This document shows, one piece after another, positions 43,804 through 53,131 of a DNA stretch of 64,000 nucleotides. Position 1 is the stretch's first letter; the number at the start of each line of letters is the position of its first letter. The stretch is from the NCBI RefSeq assembly GCF_024345395.1, contig NZ_JAGQBA010000001.1:310001-374000 (forward strand), written 5' to 3'. The notes under the pieces were generated by a model. It was not told the origin of the DNA, did no database searches, and saw only the letters and a list, made by a program, of their open reading frames with translations. This DNA comes from Cyanobium sp. Tous-M-B4 (GTDB lineage Bacteria; Cyanobacteriota; Cyanobacteriia; PCC-6307; Cyanobiaceae). The translations under genes and the position numbers were made by a program.

Positions 43804-44961
43804 ATGGATCTTCTTTACGACACACTCTTCAATGGCCTAGCCATCGGTTCTGTACTGGTGCTGGCCGCCCTTGGCTTGGCCGTTGTCTTTGGCTTGATGG
43901 GGGTCATCAACATGGCCCACGGCGAGTTGATGATGCTCGGCGCTTACACCACCTTCGTGGTGCAAAACCTATTTAAAAATGGACCCCTGGAGGGTCTTTT
44001 CCCCATCTACATTTTGGTGGCGATACCACTTGCTTTTTTAGTGAGTGGCCTGGCGGGCTTGCTGCTGGAAAAAACCGTGATTCGGCGCCTTTATGGCAGA
44101 CCGCTGGAAACTCTCTTGGCCACCTGGGGGGTAAGCCTGATTTTGCAGCAATTTGTGCGCTCGGTTAGCAGTGCTTTTGTTGTGGGGCTTGTGGTGGCCG
44201 TGGCTCTTGGCTTGGTAGTGCCACGGTTGTGGCCCAGCTCCTGGGCTCAACGGCGCTGGACCCCATTGCTTGGAGTGGCTAGCTGGGTTATTTCTGGCCT
44301 GCTTGGCATCATTCTGGCCTCCGGACTGGGTGGTGTTCGGGTGCTGGATCAGCCCTGGTTTAGCGCTCGCAACCTAGACGTCACTGCTCCCCTGTGGTTG
44401 CGTGGCTCGGTTGAACTTGGCGGTGTCAATATGCCAACGGCACGCCTGTTCATTGTTGCTCTTACGGCGATTTCACTTGTGGCGGTGCATTGGTTTCTGC
44501 AGAAGAGCGTCTGGGGTATTCGCATCCGGGCCGTTACCCAAAATCGCTCAATGAGTGACTGCTTGGGTATTCCCACCGAAACCGTAGATGCACTCACCTT
44601 TTTGGTGGGATCGGGCTTGGCTGGAGTGGCTGGAGTGGCTGTGACTTTGCTTGGCTCGGTGGGCCCAAACCTCGGCGGCAACTACATCGTTGACTGCTTC
44701 ATGGTGGTGGTGTTGGGAGGGGTTGGCAAACTTCTCGGCACGGTTGTAGCGGCCCTGGGTATCGGAGTGCTCAGTTATGTGATCGGTTCAGGCTCCCTAC
44801 TGCTGCTCTGGCCAGCCATGCCAGCCGGCCTCAATGAGCTGATCACATTTTTTGCCACCACCTCGATGGCAAAGGTGCTCGTGTTTGCCCTGATCGTCGT
44901 GTTCCTGCAGTTCAGGCCCGCTGGCCTGTTCCCGCAGAAGGGACGGCTGGTGGAGGCCTGA
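43804..44961 (+). CDS. urtB: urea ABC transporter permease UrtB
   Basis: Inner-membrane permease of 385 residues of the LivH family. It starts MDLLYDTLFNGLAIGSVLVLAALG and has VFGLMGVINMAHGELMMLGAY, the family hallmark. An extra hydrophobic insertion around residues 125-180 follows LLATWGVSLILQQFVR, as known for urea-type LivH proteins. The C-terminal loop LGGVGKLLGTVVAALGIG contacts the ATPases. The ATG at 43804 was chosen over the open upstream frame that runs through the urtA terminator. Confidence 0.94.
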   Translation: MDLLYDTLFNGLAIGSVLVLAALGLAVVFGLMGVINMAHGELMMLGAYTTFVVQNLFKNGPLEGLFPIYILVAIPLAFLVSGLAGLLLEKTVIRRLYGRPLETLLATWGVSLILQQFVRSVSSAFVVGLVVAVALGLVVPRLWPSSWAQRRWTPLLGVASWVISGLLGIILASGLGGVRVLDQPWFSARNLDVTAPLWLRGSVELGGVNMPTARLFIVALTAISLVAVHWFLQKSVWGIRIRAVTQNRSMSDCLGIPTETVDALTFLVGSGLAGVAGVAVTLLGSVGPNLGGNYIVDCFMVVVLGGVGKLLGTVVAALGIGVLSYVIGSGSLLLLWPAMPAGLNELITFFATTSMAKVLVFALIVVFLQFRPAGLFPQKGRLVEA

Positions 44962-44964
44962 ACC

Positions 44965-46107
44965 ATGGCGAAATTGCGCACCTGGTTGCCTTGGCTGCTG
45001 CTTGTGGCAGCAGCGTTGGTCTTGCCGGCAATCCTGCCGCCCTTCCGGCTCAACCTGCTGGGTCGGTTTTTGTCGCTTGGAATCGTAGCCCTGGGTATAG
45101 ACCTGATCTGGGGTTTTACTGGCATGCTGAGCCTGGGTCAGGGCATCTTCTTTGCCCTAGGTGGCTATGCCATTGGCATGCATTTGCAGCTTTTATCTCT
45201 AGCGCCTGGGGAGTTGCCAGAGTTTTTCGGGCTTTATGGGGTCAAGCAAATCCCTGTTTTTTGGCAGCCGTTTCAGTCGTTTCTGTTTACGGGATTGTGC
45301 ATTTGGGTGTTGCCTGCCCTAGTGGCTGGTGTGCTTGGTTATCTGGTTTTTCGCAATCGCATCAAAGGGGTCTATTTCTCGATTCTTACCCAGGCGGCCC
45401 TGCTGGTCTTTTTCAACTTTTTTAATGGCCAGCAGAAGCTGATTAATGGCACTAACGGCCTCAAAACCGATACCGCCCGGATCTTGGGTGAGCTGGTGGG
45501 CAGTGATGTCATGCAGCGCAATCTTTTTTGGCTCACTGTGGCGTTGGTGATCGCTGCGTGGTTGCTCTGCCGCTGGCTCACCCGTGGTCGCTTCGGCGAT
45601 GCCTTGATCGCCATCCGTGACGACGAGCCGCGGCTGCGTTTCACCGGCTACAACCCCACTGCCTACAAAACCCTGGTGTTTGCCATTGCTGGAGCCATGG
45701 CTGGCGTGAGTGGTGCGCTGTACACCGTGCAGTCCGGCATTGTGTCGCCCCAATACATGGCCGTGCCTTTCTCGATTGAGATGGTGATTTGGGTGGCAGT
45801 GGGTGGCCGCGGCACCTTGATTGGAGCCGTGCTTGGTGCCGTTTTGATCAACTACGCCAAGAGCTTGGTGAGTGAACAACTGCCGGAAACCTGGCTGTTT
45901 ATCCAGGGTGGTTTGTTCCTATTGGTGGTCACGGCGCTGCCTGATGGGTTGGTGGGCTGGTGGCGTCAGGGTGGCCCGCGCCATATCCAGGCCATGGTTG
46001 GCTGGCCACCATTGGCGCCCACCTATCCAGGCTTGGATCTCGACCCTGCGGCGCAGGCGGAGCGCCAGGCGTTTCGGTCCGATCTTCCTCCTGGAGGTGC
46101 TCCATGA
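44965..46107 (+). CDS. urtC: urea ABC transporter permease UrtC
   Basis: Second permease, 380 residues, LivM family. The hallmark reads LGIDLIWGFTGMLSLGQGIFFALGGY; downstream are GRFGDALIAIRDDEPRLRFTGYN and WVAVGGRGTLIGAVLGA. It starts 3 bases after the urtB stop and overlaps urtD by 4 bases. Confidence 0.95.
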   Translation: MAKLRTWLPWLLLVAAALVLPAILPPFRLNLLGRFLSLGIVALGIDLIWGFTGMLSLGQGIFFALGGYAIGMHLQLLSLAPGELPEFFGLYGVKQIPVFWQPFQSFLFTGLCIWVLPALVAGVLGYLVFRNRIKGVYFSILTQAALLVFFNFFNGQQKLINGTNGLKTDTARILGELVGSDVMQRNLFWLTVALVIAAWLLCRWLTRGRFGDALIAIRDDEPRLRFTGYNPTAYKTLVFAIAGAMAGVSGALYTVQSGIVSPQYMAVPFSIEMVIWVAVGGRGTLIGAVLGAVLINYAKSLVSEQLPETWLFIQGGLFLLVVTALPDGLVGWWRQGGPRHIQAMVGWPPLAPTYPGLDLDPAAQAERQAFRSDLPPGGAP

Positions 46108-46877
46108 CTGCGTCTAATAGCGCTCAATTGGTCGCCCCGTTGCTGGAGCTACGCGGGGTAAGCGTCAGCTTCGATGGTTTTTGGGCCCTCAACGATCTCA
46201 ACCTCTCCCTGGCACCCGGTGAGCTGCGGGCCGTGATCGGCCCAAATGGGGCGGGTAAAACCACCTTCCTTGATGTGATCACAGGCAAGGTGCGCCCCAC
46301 CAAAGGCGACGTGGTGTTTCGGGGGCGCTCGTTGTTAGGCATCGCTGAGCACCGCATCGCTCGGCTAGGCATTGGGCGCAAATTTCAGACGCCGCGCGTC
46401 TACCAAAACCTCAGCCCTCGCCGCAATTTGGAGCTGGCTGTTAAAGGCAGCCACTCACCCTTCAAGCTGTTGTTTGGCAGCCTCGATAGCCGTCAGCGCC
46501 AGCGCGTTCAAGAGTTGCTGGCCGTGGTTGGCCTCGAGGCCCATGCCTCCCGGCGGGCCGGCAGCCTTTCCCACGGCCAGAAGCAGTGGCTTGAGATCGC
46601 CATGTTGCTGGCCCAAGACCCTTATGTGCTGCTGGTGGATGAGCCGGTGGCCGGCCTTGCCGAGGAGGAGACCGAGCGCACCGGTGCATTGCTGCGCAGC
46701 CTTGCTGGCGACCACACCGTGCTGGTGATCGAACACGACATGGACTTCATCCGTGAGCTCGATTGCCCTGTGACCGTGCTTCATGAGGGTCACGTGCTTT
46801 GTGAGGGCACGATGGAGACGGTGCAGAGCGATCCCCGCGTGATCGAGGTTTATCTCGGTGTTGAGGACGACGTATGA
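46104..46877 (+). CDS. urtD: urea ABC transporter ATPase UrtD
   Basis: ATPase of 257 residues, LivG type. Walker A GPNGAGKTTF, signature LSHGQKQWLEIAM (a urea-type variant of LSGGQ), Walker B VLLVDEPVAGL and switch His in VIEHDMDFI are present. GGAGG lies 6 bases before the ATG, which overlaps the urtC stop (ATGA). It ends in a 4-base overlap with urtE. Confidence 0.95.
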   Translation: MTASNSAQLVAPLLELRGVSVSFDGFWALNDLNLSLAPGELRAVIGPNGAGKTTFLDVITGKVRPTKGDVVFRGRSLLGIAEHRIARLGIGRKFQTPRVYQNLSPRRNLELAVKGSHSPFKLLFGSLDSRQRQRVQELLAVVGLEAHASRRAGSLSHGQKQWLEIAMLLAQDPYVLLVDEPVAGLAEEETERTGALLRSLAGDHTVLVIEHDMDFIRELDCPVTVLHEGHVLCEGTMETVQSDPRVIEVYLGVEDDV

Positions 46878-47626
46878 CTGCTTCTGCCACCATGACCACC
46901 CCAGCCCAGGGCGAATCCAGCCGCTTGTTGAGCGTGCGCGGGCTCAATGTTTATTACGGCGAGAGCCACATCCTGCGCAACGTCGATCTATCGATTGCGC
47001 CTGGTCAGATGGCCTGCCTGATCGGGCTCAATGGAGTTGGCAAAACCACCCTGCTGAAGTCGATCATCGGCCTAGTGCCCCAGCGCAGCGGTTGCATCGA
47101 GCTGGCAGGCAGCGACTGCGGCGGCCTGGCCCCCCACCGCCGCGCCCGGGCTGGCATTGGCTATGTGCCCCAAGGGCGGGAGATCATTCCCCAGCTCAGC
47201 GTGCGCGAAAACCTGCTGCTGGGTCTGGAAGCCCTGCCGGGGGGTATGGGTCGCCATCGCCATATTGACCCGCTGGTGTTTGAGCTGTTCCCGGTGCTGG
47301 AGAAGTTTCTGGCCCGCCGTGGCGGCGACCTCTCCGGTGGTCAACAGCAGCAGCTGGCCATCGCCCGGGCCCTGCTCGGTAAGCCCCGTCTGCTGCTGCT
47401 CGATGAACCCACTGAGGGCATTCAGCCATCGGTGGTGCTCGACATCCAGCGGGCAGTGAGCCGGATCATTCGAGAGACGGGGATTTCGGTGTTACTGGTG
47501 GAACATCACGCCAGCTTTGTGCGCCAATCCGACTCTTATTACGCCATGCAGAAGGGCGGCATTGTGGCCAGTGGCGCCACGGCCGATCTCAGCTCGGAGA
47601 TGATCCAGCGCTTTTTGAGCGTTTGA
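46874..47626 (+). CDS. urtE: urea ABC transporter ATPase UrtE
   Basis: ATPase of 250 residues, LivF type, with LNVYYGESHILRNVDLSI, Walker A GLNGVGKTTL, signature LSGGQQQQLAIARAL, Walker B LLLLDEPTEGIQ and switch HIS in VEHHASFV. An alternative Met at residue 7 exists. It is the last gene of the urt operon. Confidence 0.95.
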   Translation: MTASATMTTPAQGESSRLLSVRGLNVYYGESHILRNVDLSIAPGQMACLIGLNGVGKTTLLKSIIGLVPQRSGCIELAGSDCGGLAPHRRARAGIGYVPQGREIIPQLSVRENLLLGLEALPGGMGRHRHIDPLVFELFPVLEKFLARRGGDLSGGQQQQLAIARALLGKPRLLLLDEPTEGIQPSVVLDIQRAVSRIIRETGISVLLVEHHASFVRQSDSYYAMQKGGIVASGATADLSSEMIQRFLSV

Positions 47627-47664
47627 GGCTAGAAAGAGGCTGATCAAAGTCATACAGAAATTTG

Positions 47665-48138
47665 ATGCGCGCTTCCCTTGTGGCGGCCTTCGCGGCCGGT
47701 CTGTGCAGCACCACCCTGGTTGCTGGTTTGGCGCCAGCCCAGGCCCAAACCTGCCAGTTCTTAGCGCCGGTGGGTGGCGATGGCGTCACCAACGTCATCA
47801 CCAAAACGATTGGTGCAGGCAATCCCTTTGGCCGGCCCAATTGGAACACTGATTTCTTTGTGACCCAGCCCTACGGCAGCTACAAGTTTTTCTTCACCGC
47901 CAACTCCTCGGTGAGCGCCACGTACCCTATTCAGGGCTATCTCAAGTTCACTGACGGCTCCAGCTTGCAGGTGATCAATGAGTCGTTTGCACCCCAGATG
48001 GGCACCGGCCGCATGTGGGGCCCCTTCCCCGCCATTCCCGGCAAAACCGTGAGCCAGCTCAATTTTAAGATTGGAGCCAGCGCAGACCAGGCGGCTACTG
48101 GTTTCACCTATCGCATTTCCACCATGGGTTGCAACTGA
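47665..48138 (+). CDS. secreted protein of unknown function
   Basis: Protein of 157 residues with a signal peptide ending near PAQAQ. The mature part is rich in Gly, Asn and aromatic residues (WNTDFFVTQPYGSYKFFFTAN) and predicted mostly beta; two Cys (in TCQF near the N-terminus and MGCN at the C-terminus) could form one disulfide. I do not recognise a family. It follows urtE by about 38 bases on the same strand and its last 31 bases overlap the 3' end of the convergent permease gene. The ATG at 47665 is preferred over an adjacent TTG. Confidence 0.7.
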   Translation: MRASLVAAFAAGLCSTTLVAGLAPAQAQTCQFLAPVGGDGVTNVITKTIGAGNPFGRPNWNTDFFVTQPYGSYKFFFTANSSVSATYPIQGYLKFTDGSSLQVINESFAPQMGTGRMWGPFPAIPGKTVSQLNFKIGASADQAATGFTYRISTMGCN

Positions 48139-49628
48139 GCTAGTCGGGAGCTGGTGGCGATCGGAAATACCACTAAGGCCCAGCTAGCTAGCGCAGCCAG
48201 CTGGGCCAAGAGACCCAGCGGCACTGAGGTGATGGCCACGATGCCGCCGAGGTACAGAAACCACCAAAGTCCATGACGTAGCTGCTGACGATCGGCAAGG
48301 GCAAACAGCCCGGCCGGCACCAGCACGATCAGGCTGGCTCCTCGCAGGGCGCTGGTGCCGCACCAGCTGATCGCCCAGGTGGCCAGCACGAAGGCGGAGC
48401 TGCACCAGACACCGGCCCATGGCAATCGGTAGGCCCGTTGGGTATCGGGCAACTGCTGGCGCAGGGCTATCAGGCTTACCGGGCCCATGGCCAGGGCGAT
48501 CACCAAGGTGGCGGTGAGGAAGCTCACCACGGTTTGCCAGCTGGGGCCGTTGAGCAGCATCAACACCCCCATGGCCAGGCTCACTAATAGGGCAACTGAG
48601 GGCACGGCCTGGCGGTTGAGCCGCCCAAAGCTGCTGGGCAGCAGCCCGCAGCGCCCCATCATCCAGCTCACCCGCGCCGAGGCGCCCATGTAGGCCATGG
48701 CCGTGGCGCTCGGGGAGATCACCGCATCTAGCAGCAGCAGCCGCGCCACCCAGCCCAGACCCAGGCCCATGGCCAGGGCCACCAGGGGTCCGCCGTGGGC
48801 GGTGAGCTCAAGCCGGCCCCAGCCGCCAGCTAGTTGGTCGGGGGGGATGGATACCAGGAAGGCCAGCTGCAGGATTAGGTAGATGCCAAGGGAGATGGCG
48901 AGACCAAGGGCCATGGCCAGGGGCACGGTGCGCTGGGGCCGGCGGGTTTCGCCGGCCAGATCCATGGCGGTGCGAAAACCCAGCAGCGAAAACAAAATTC
49001 CGCCGCTGCTGATAGCCGTCACCATGCCCCGCAGGGTTTCGCCCGGGGGTAGGCGGCTGGCGGCGAGATTGCCCCAGTGGCCCGAAGCCAGCATCAGCGT
49101 GACCGAGATCACCAGGGGTATGGCCAGCTTCCAGGCGGTGAGCCCGTCGATCCAGCGGGCTAGCCAGCCCACCCCTGCCAGGTTGATCCAGGCCAGCATT
49201 GCCAGCAGGGCCGTGGCCAGGGCTAGGCCCGGACCGCTGAGCACCTGGCCGCTGCCCCCATCGGCCGTCAGCCAGGGGAAGCTGCTGGCTAGGTATTGCA
49301 TCACCGCCAGCACCTCGATGGTGGGCAGGGCCAGGTAGGCGATCCAGGCGCTCCAGCCGCCGATGAAGCCGGCGGTGCGGCCGTGACTGAGCAGGGGGAT
49401 CTGGGCCAGGGCGCCGGAACTGCTCACCAAGGAGCCCAGTTCGGCAAATACCAGGGCCAGGCTGAAGGCCAACATTCCGCCCAGTAGCCAGGCGCCGAGG
49501 GCTGCTGGGCCGGCACTGCGGGCGGCGTAAAAGGGGGCAAACAGCCAGCCTGAGCCAATAGTGCTGGTCACTACGGCGAGGGTGAGGCTGCGCAGCCCCA
49601 GCTGGCGCGAGAGTTCGGAGTTGGTCAT
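48108..49628 (-). CDS. APC-superfamily amino acid permease
   Basis: Inner-membrane transporter of 506 residues with about 13-14 hydrophobic helices. The start LTLAVVTSTIGSGWLFAPFYAA is the helix-1 motif (GSGWLFAP, with the unwound Gly-rich stretch) of amino acid/polyamine permeases, and GGILFSLLGFRTAMDLAGETRRPQRTVP is the conserved helix 6-loop segment. The substrate is unknown. It starts 7 bases after the pabC-like gene ends, so it is likely the last gene of the queC-pabB-pabC operon. Confidence 0.87.
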   Translation of the reverse strand: MTNSELSRQLGLRSLTLAVVTSTIGSGWLFAPFYAARSAGPAALGAWLLGGMLAFSLALVFAELGSLVSSSGALAQIPLLSHGRTAGFIGGWSAWIAYLALPTIEVLAVMQYLASSFPWLTADGGSGQVLSGPGLALATALLAMLAWINLAGVGWLARWIDGLTAWKLAIPLVISVTLMLASGHWGNLAASRLPPGETLRGMVTAISSGGILFSLLGFRTAMDLAGETRRPQRTVPLAMALGLAISLGIYLILQLAFLVSIPPDQLAGGWGRLELTAHGGPLVALAMGLGLGWVARLLLLDAVISPSATAMAYMGASARVSWMMGRCGLLPSSFGRLNRQAVPSVALLVSLAMGVLMLLNGPSWQTVVSFLTATLVIALAMGPVSLIALRQQLPDTQRAYRLPWAGVWCSSAFVLATWAISWCGTSALRGASLIVLVPAGLFALADRQQLRHGLWWFLYLGGIVAITSVPLGLLAQLAALASWALVVFPIATSSRLAQLQPMVEMR

Positions 49629-49635
49629 CGACGGG

Positions 49636-50502
49636 TCATGGGCTGGCCTGCAGGAGTTGTCGCCAGAACGTCTCTGGCTTCTGATTGCCGCCGCCAGATG
49701 GAGCGGAGTTAGCTATCGGCAGGGCGCCCAGGTGGCTGATCGGCCGGCAGCCCAGGCTGTTGATCAACATGGCCGCCTCCCAGCTGGCCAGATCTTGCTC
49801 GTTGACCGGGGCTTCAGTGATCAGGCCCCGATCCAGACCCCGCTGCCGCATCACCCCAGGCAGGCAGCCGCTGCTCAGGGGCGGGGTGATCCAGGAGCCC
49901 CCGCTGCACACCAGCAGGTTGGCGCTGGTGCCGCAGCAGAGGCCGCCGGCGGAGCTGGCCAGCAGGGCGTCGTCGGCGCCGGCCTCCAGGGCCTGGCGGC
50001 GGGCCTGGATCGAGGCCCCGTAGGCGAAGCTCTTGCAGCGGCTCAGCAGGCTGGTGGCGCTGCGGGTTTCGGTGGCACTAACGATCACTCGCACCGGCTC
50101 AAAACACGGTTTGAAGGCACTGAGCTGCAGCCAGAAGCTGGGGCTGTTGATGCAGGGCGGGTCGATGCCCCGTGCACCGCTGCCGCGGCTCCAGTTGAGC
50201 CGCAGGGCGCCGCTGCTGCCAGGGGCCTTGCCGATGCCGCTGCGCTCGATCGCTGCGGCGATCAGGGGCTGCACGGTCGCCGCTCCTGGCGGTGGCGGCA
50301 GCCCCAGCAGCGCCGCCGAGCTCTGCCAGCGACCCAGGTGTTCCCCCAGCAGCCAGGCTTGACCTGCTTCCACCAGCAGGGTTTCAAACAGGCCATCGGC
50401 CAGCAGCAGGCCCCGGTCGCTGATCGGCAGGGTCAGGGTCTGCGGTGTGCCCCAGCGCCCTTGCCCGGTGCCGTCGCCCAACCAGGCGATCGGGGCGCTC
50501 AT
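49636..50502 (-). CDS. pabC: aminodeoxychorismate lyase-like class IV aminotransferase
   Basis: PLP-dependent fold-type IV enzyme, 288 residues. The PLP lysine is the Lys in RCKSFAYGASIQARRQAL; SDRGLLLADGLFETLLVEAG is the typical N-terminal stretch, and GTSANLLVC plus ITPPLSSGCLPGVMRQ form the phosphate cup. Its 4-base overlap with pabB makes 4-amino-4-deoxychorismate lyase, giving p-aminobenzoate for folate, the best assignment; a branched-chain or D-amino acid transaminase is the alternative. Confidence 0.85.
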   Translation of the reverse strand: MSAPIAWLGDGTGQGRWGTPQTLTLPISDRGLLLADGLFETLLVEAGQAWLLGEHLGRWQSSAALLGLPPPPGAATVQPLIAAAIERSGIGKAPGSSGALRLNWSRGSGARGIDPPCINSPSFWLQLSAFKPCFEPVRVIVSATETRSATSLLSRCKSFAYGASIQARRQALEAGADDALLASSAGGLCCGTSANLLVCSGGSWITPPLSSGCLPGVMRQRGLDRGLITEAPVNEQDLASWEAAMLINSLGCRPISHLGALPIANSAPSGGGNQKPETFWRQLLQASP

Positions 50503-51836
50503 GCCAGGGCCTCCAGCAGCGGTTGCAGTTTCCAGCCCAACTCCTCGGCTTCGGCGGCGGGGTCGGAGTCGGCCACGATGCCGCAGCCGGCGTGGGCCCG
50601 TAGGCGCTGGCCGCGCAGCAGCAGCGAGCGGATCAGGATGTTGCTGTCGAACTGGCCGTCGACCCCAAGCCTGAATAGGGAGCCGCAGTAGGGCCCCCGC
50701 GGCACCGGCTCGAGGCCATGCAGGCGCTGGCAGGCGCGGATCTTGGGGGCGCCGGTGATCGACCCGCCTGGCCAGCAGGCCCGCAGCAGATCAACCGTGT
50801 CGAACCCCGGCTGCAGCTGGCCCCGCACCACCGAGGTGAGGTGGTGTACCTGGCGGTAGCTCTCCAGCCCCACCAGCTGGGGCACCTGAATCGAGCCTGG
50901 CTTGCACACCCGGCCCAGGTCGTTGCGCAGTAAGTCGACGATCATCACGTTCTCGGCCCGGTCCTTGGGGCTGGTCACCAGGTCGGCGGCGGCGTCGGCA
51001 TCGGCGTCGGTATCGCCATGGCGCGGCCGGGTGCCCTTGATCGGCCTGGTTTCCACCTGCCCGCCCTCCCCCACCCGTAGGAACCGCTCCGGTGAGGCCG
51101 ACAGCACCGCCTCCCCCGCCGCCGCGCCGCCGGCGATCGCCAGGCCAGCAAAGGGGGCGGCGCATAGCTCGCGCAGGCGGCCGTAAAGGCCGAGGGGATC
51201 GGCGGGGCTTGTTAAGGAGTGCTCGCAGCAGGCGGTGAGATTGGCTTGGAAAAGATCGCCGGCGGCGATCCAGGCCAACACTTGCTCCACCTGGGCGGCA
51301 AAGCGCTCCGGTGGGGTGTGCCAGTGCCAGGAGGCTGGCGCGATCGCGGCCGGGGATTGGCTCGCTGGCGCGGTGCCTAGATCAAGCCGCTCCAACAGGG
51401 CAGCGAAGCTGCTCAGCCGCGCTGGGTCTTGACCCTCGAGCCACTGCTGCTGGCTGCCATGGTCAAACACCAGCACCGGGTCGTGGCGGGCAGCCCAGAG
51501 CAGGGCCATGTCGGGCGACTGCCAATGGGGTGCCGGCTCCACCCAGGCCCCGGCTTCGTAGCTGAGCCAGCCCATCCAATGGCCGCCGCCAGCGGCTAGA
51601 TCGGCCAGCAGCGCAAAGGGATCACTGGCGCCGGCCTCCCCCGGCAGGCCGCGGCAGATGCGCTGCTCCAGGGGCGCCAGGCCAAGGCGGCTGCAGGGGC
51701 CCTGGGCGCTGCCATCGCTATCGAGCCACACCAGACCTTCCCTACCCAGCTCGGCCGCCAGGGCTTGCACTAGGGGCCAGGGATCCCGCCAGGGCAAGGG
51801 GTGATATTGGGGCTCGCGGTGCCGGGGCGGGCTCAT
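50499..51836 (-). CDS. pabB: aminodeoxychorismate synthase component I
   Basis: Chorismate-using enzyme of 445 residues that adds ammonia to chorismate in p-aminobenzoate synthesis. It contains [16 protein letters not shown], the PIKGTRPR motif with the PabB-type Lys, [14 protein letters not shown], and [14 protein letters not shown]. TrpE (anthranilate synthase) is the close alternative; the pabC-like neighbour and the PIKGT motif favour PabB. No amidotransferase component is adjacent. The ATG at 51836 overlaps the queC stop by 4 bases. Confidence 0.88.
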   Translation of the reverse strand: MSPPRHREPQYHPLPWRDPWPLVQALAAELGREGLVWLDSDGSAQGPCSRLGLAPLEQRICRGLPGEAGASDPFALLADLAAGGGHWMGWLSYEAGAWVEPAPHWQSPDMALLWAARHDPVLVFDHGSQQQWLEGQDPARLSSFAALLERLDLGTAPASQSPAAIAPASWHWHTPPERFAAQVEQVLAWIAAGDLFQANLTACCEHSLTSPADPLGLYGRLRELCAAPFAGLAIAGGAAAGEAVLSASPERFLRVGEGGQVETRPIKGTRPRHGDTDADADAAADLVTSPKDRAENVMIVDLLRNDLGRVCKPGSIQVPQLVGLESYRQVHHLTSVVRGQLQPGFDTVDLLRACWPGGSITGAPKIRACQRLHGLEPVPRGPYCGSLFRLGVDGQFDSNILIRSLLLRGQRLRAHAGCGIVADSDPAAEAEELGWKLQPLLEALA

Positions 51837-52489
51837 GCCCCAGCTGCCAGCAGGGCGGCATCGCGGATGCGGCAGCTGTCGCACACGCCACAGGGCCGCT
51901 CGCCGCCCTCGTAGCAGCTCCAGGTGCGCTCGATCGGCACGCCGAGCCGCCGGGCCTCTTGCACGATCCGGGTTTTGCTCCAGGTCACCAGGGGTGCCCA
52001 GAGCTGGGCGCCGTGGCCTTCGCGGCCGGCCTTGCTGGCAAGATCAGCCAGGCTCTGGAAGGCTTCGAGGTAGTCGGGACGGCAGTCGGGGTAGCCGGAG
52101 TAGTCGACAGCATTTACGCCCAGCACCAGCTTCTGGGCGCCGCGGGCCTCAGCCAGGCTCAGCGCCAAGGCGATGAACACGGTGTTGCGTCCCGGCACAT
52201 AGGTGCTCGGGATCACGCCCGCCTCAACCCCGGCGCTGGGCACGGCGATGGCGGTGTCGGTGAGGGCGGAGCCACCCCAAGCGGCCAGATTGACGGCGAT
52301 GGTGTGGTGTTCAGCCAGCCCCAGGAGCGGTGCCAGTTCGGCGGCGGCTTGCAGTTCGCGGCGATGGCGTTGGCCGTAATCCAGCGACAGCCCGATCACC
52401 CGGTAACCGGCTTCGATCGCCAGGGCCGCGGCGGTAGCCGAATCCAGGCCGCCGGAGAGCAGGGCGATGGCGAGGGGTGGGCCAGGCAT
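51833..52489 (-). CDS. queC: 7-cyano-7-deazaguanine synthase
   Basis: QueC converts 7-carboxy-7-deazaguanine to preQ0 with ATP and ammonia in queuosine synthesis. The product has 218 residues. The ATP-binding PP-loop is [11 protein letters not shown] near the N-terminus, followed by [11 protein letters not shown]; the zinc site is [20 protein letters not shown] placed the start at the ATG 52489, which fits the family length; the frame is open 35 codons upstream. It is divergent from the ecotin gene and heads the queC-pabB-pabC-permease run. Confidence 0.94.
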   Translation of the reverse strand: MPGPPLAIALLSGGLDSATAAALAIEAGYRVIGLSLDYGQRHRRELQAAAELAPLLGLAEHHTIAVNLAAWGGSALTDTAIAVPSAGVEAGVIPSTYVPGRNTVFIALALSLAEARGAQKLVLGVNAVDYSGYPDCRPDYLEAFQSLADLASKAGREGHGAQLWAPLVTWSKTRIVQEARRLGVPIERTWSCYEGGERPCGVCDSCRIRDAALLAAGA

Positions 52490-52612
52490 GGGTGCGGCAG
52501 ACACGGCTACTGGGCTGGCGATGGCGTTGAGGAGCTTGTACAGAAGTACATCTTCCCCAATGCCAGCGCCGCTTGCGGCCGCCACGATGGCCATAACCGT
52601 TGATATGGGGAT

Positions 52613-53131
52613 ATGGATTTGGCCAGGGGCATCAAGAACGCGGCGCTTGTTTTGCTGCTCGCTGCGGCGCCCGTCTCGGCGGTACCCCGGCTCGATCTCT
52701 CCAGTTACCCGAAAGTCGCTGCCGGCGACCGGCGCTGGGTGATTCAGCTGCCGGGGGTGCTGCCCCCCAACTCCGATGCCGCCCTGTCGTCAAACCCCGC
52801 CGACTGGCGGGTGCAGTTGCTGGTGGGACAAATGGTGCAACTGGATTGCAATCGCCAGATGTTCGGCGGCAAGCTCCGCGCCGTGAAACCCGCCCAGAAG
52901 GGTGGACCGGTGATCTATCGGGTCACGGATGTGGGGCAGTTGGCCTCCACCCGCATGGCCTGCCCGGCGGACCAGCCGCGCCGCCGCGGCTTTGTGCCGA
53001 TGGCCGGTAAGGCGTTTGTGGTGCCCTACAACGCCAGTCGCCCGATCGTGGTCGATGCCCCCCGGCCGCTGGAGCTGCGCTGGCGTCTGTGGAAGGCGGA
53101 GGTCCAGGAGCGCCCGGCCAACCTGCTCTGA
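52613..53131 (+). CDS. ecotin-family periplasmic serine protease inhibitor
   Basis: Secreted inhibitor of 172 residues. The signal peptide covers residues 1-23 or so (ending VSAVP). The mature protein follows ecotin closely: [34 protein letters not shown], then the reactive loop [26 protein letters not shown] and a closing LRWRLWKAE. The disulfide Cys79-Cys117 that fixes the loop is present. The P1 residue is Arg114, where E. coli ecotin has Met84, so trypsin-like proteases should be preferred. It lies between queC (divergent) and queE (convergent, directly abutting). Ecotins usually inhibit foreign proteases in the periplasm. Confidence 0.92.
   Translation: MDLARGIKNAALVLLLAAAPVSAVPRLDLSSYPKVAAGDRRWVIQLPGVLPPNSDAALSSNPADWRVQLLVGQMVQLDCNRQMFGGKLRAVKPAQKGGPVIYRVTDVGQLASTRMACPADQPRRRGFVPMAGKAFVVPYNASRPIVVDAPRPLELRWRLWKAEVQERPANLL

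Noticed and set aside
50499-51836. Anthranilate synthase (trpE) instead of pabB
   Set aside because: The adjacent lyase-like class IV aminotransferase and the PIKGT motif favour p-aminobenzoate synthesis.
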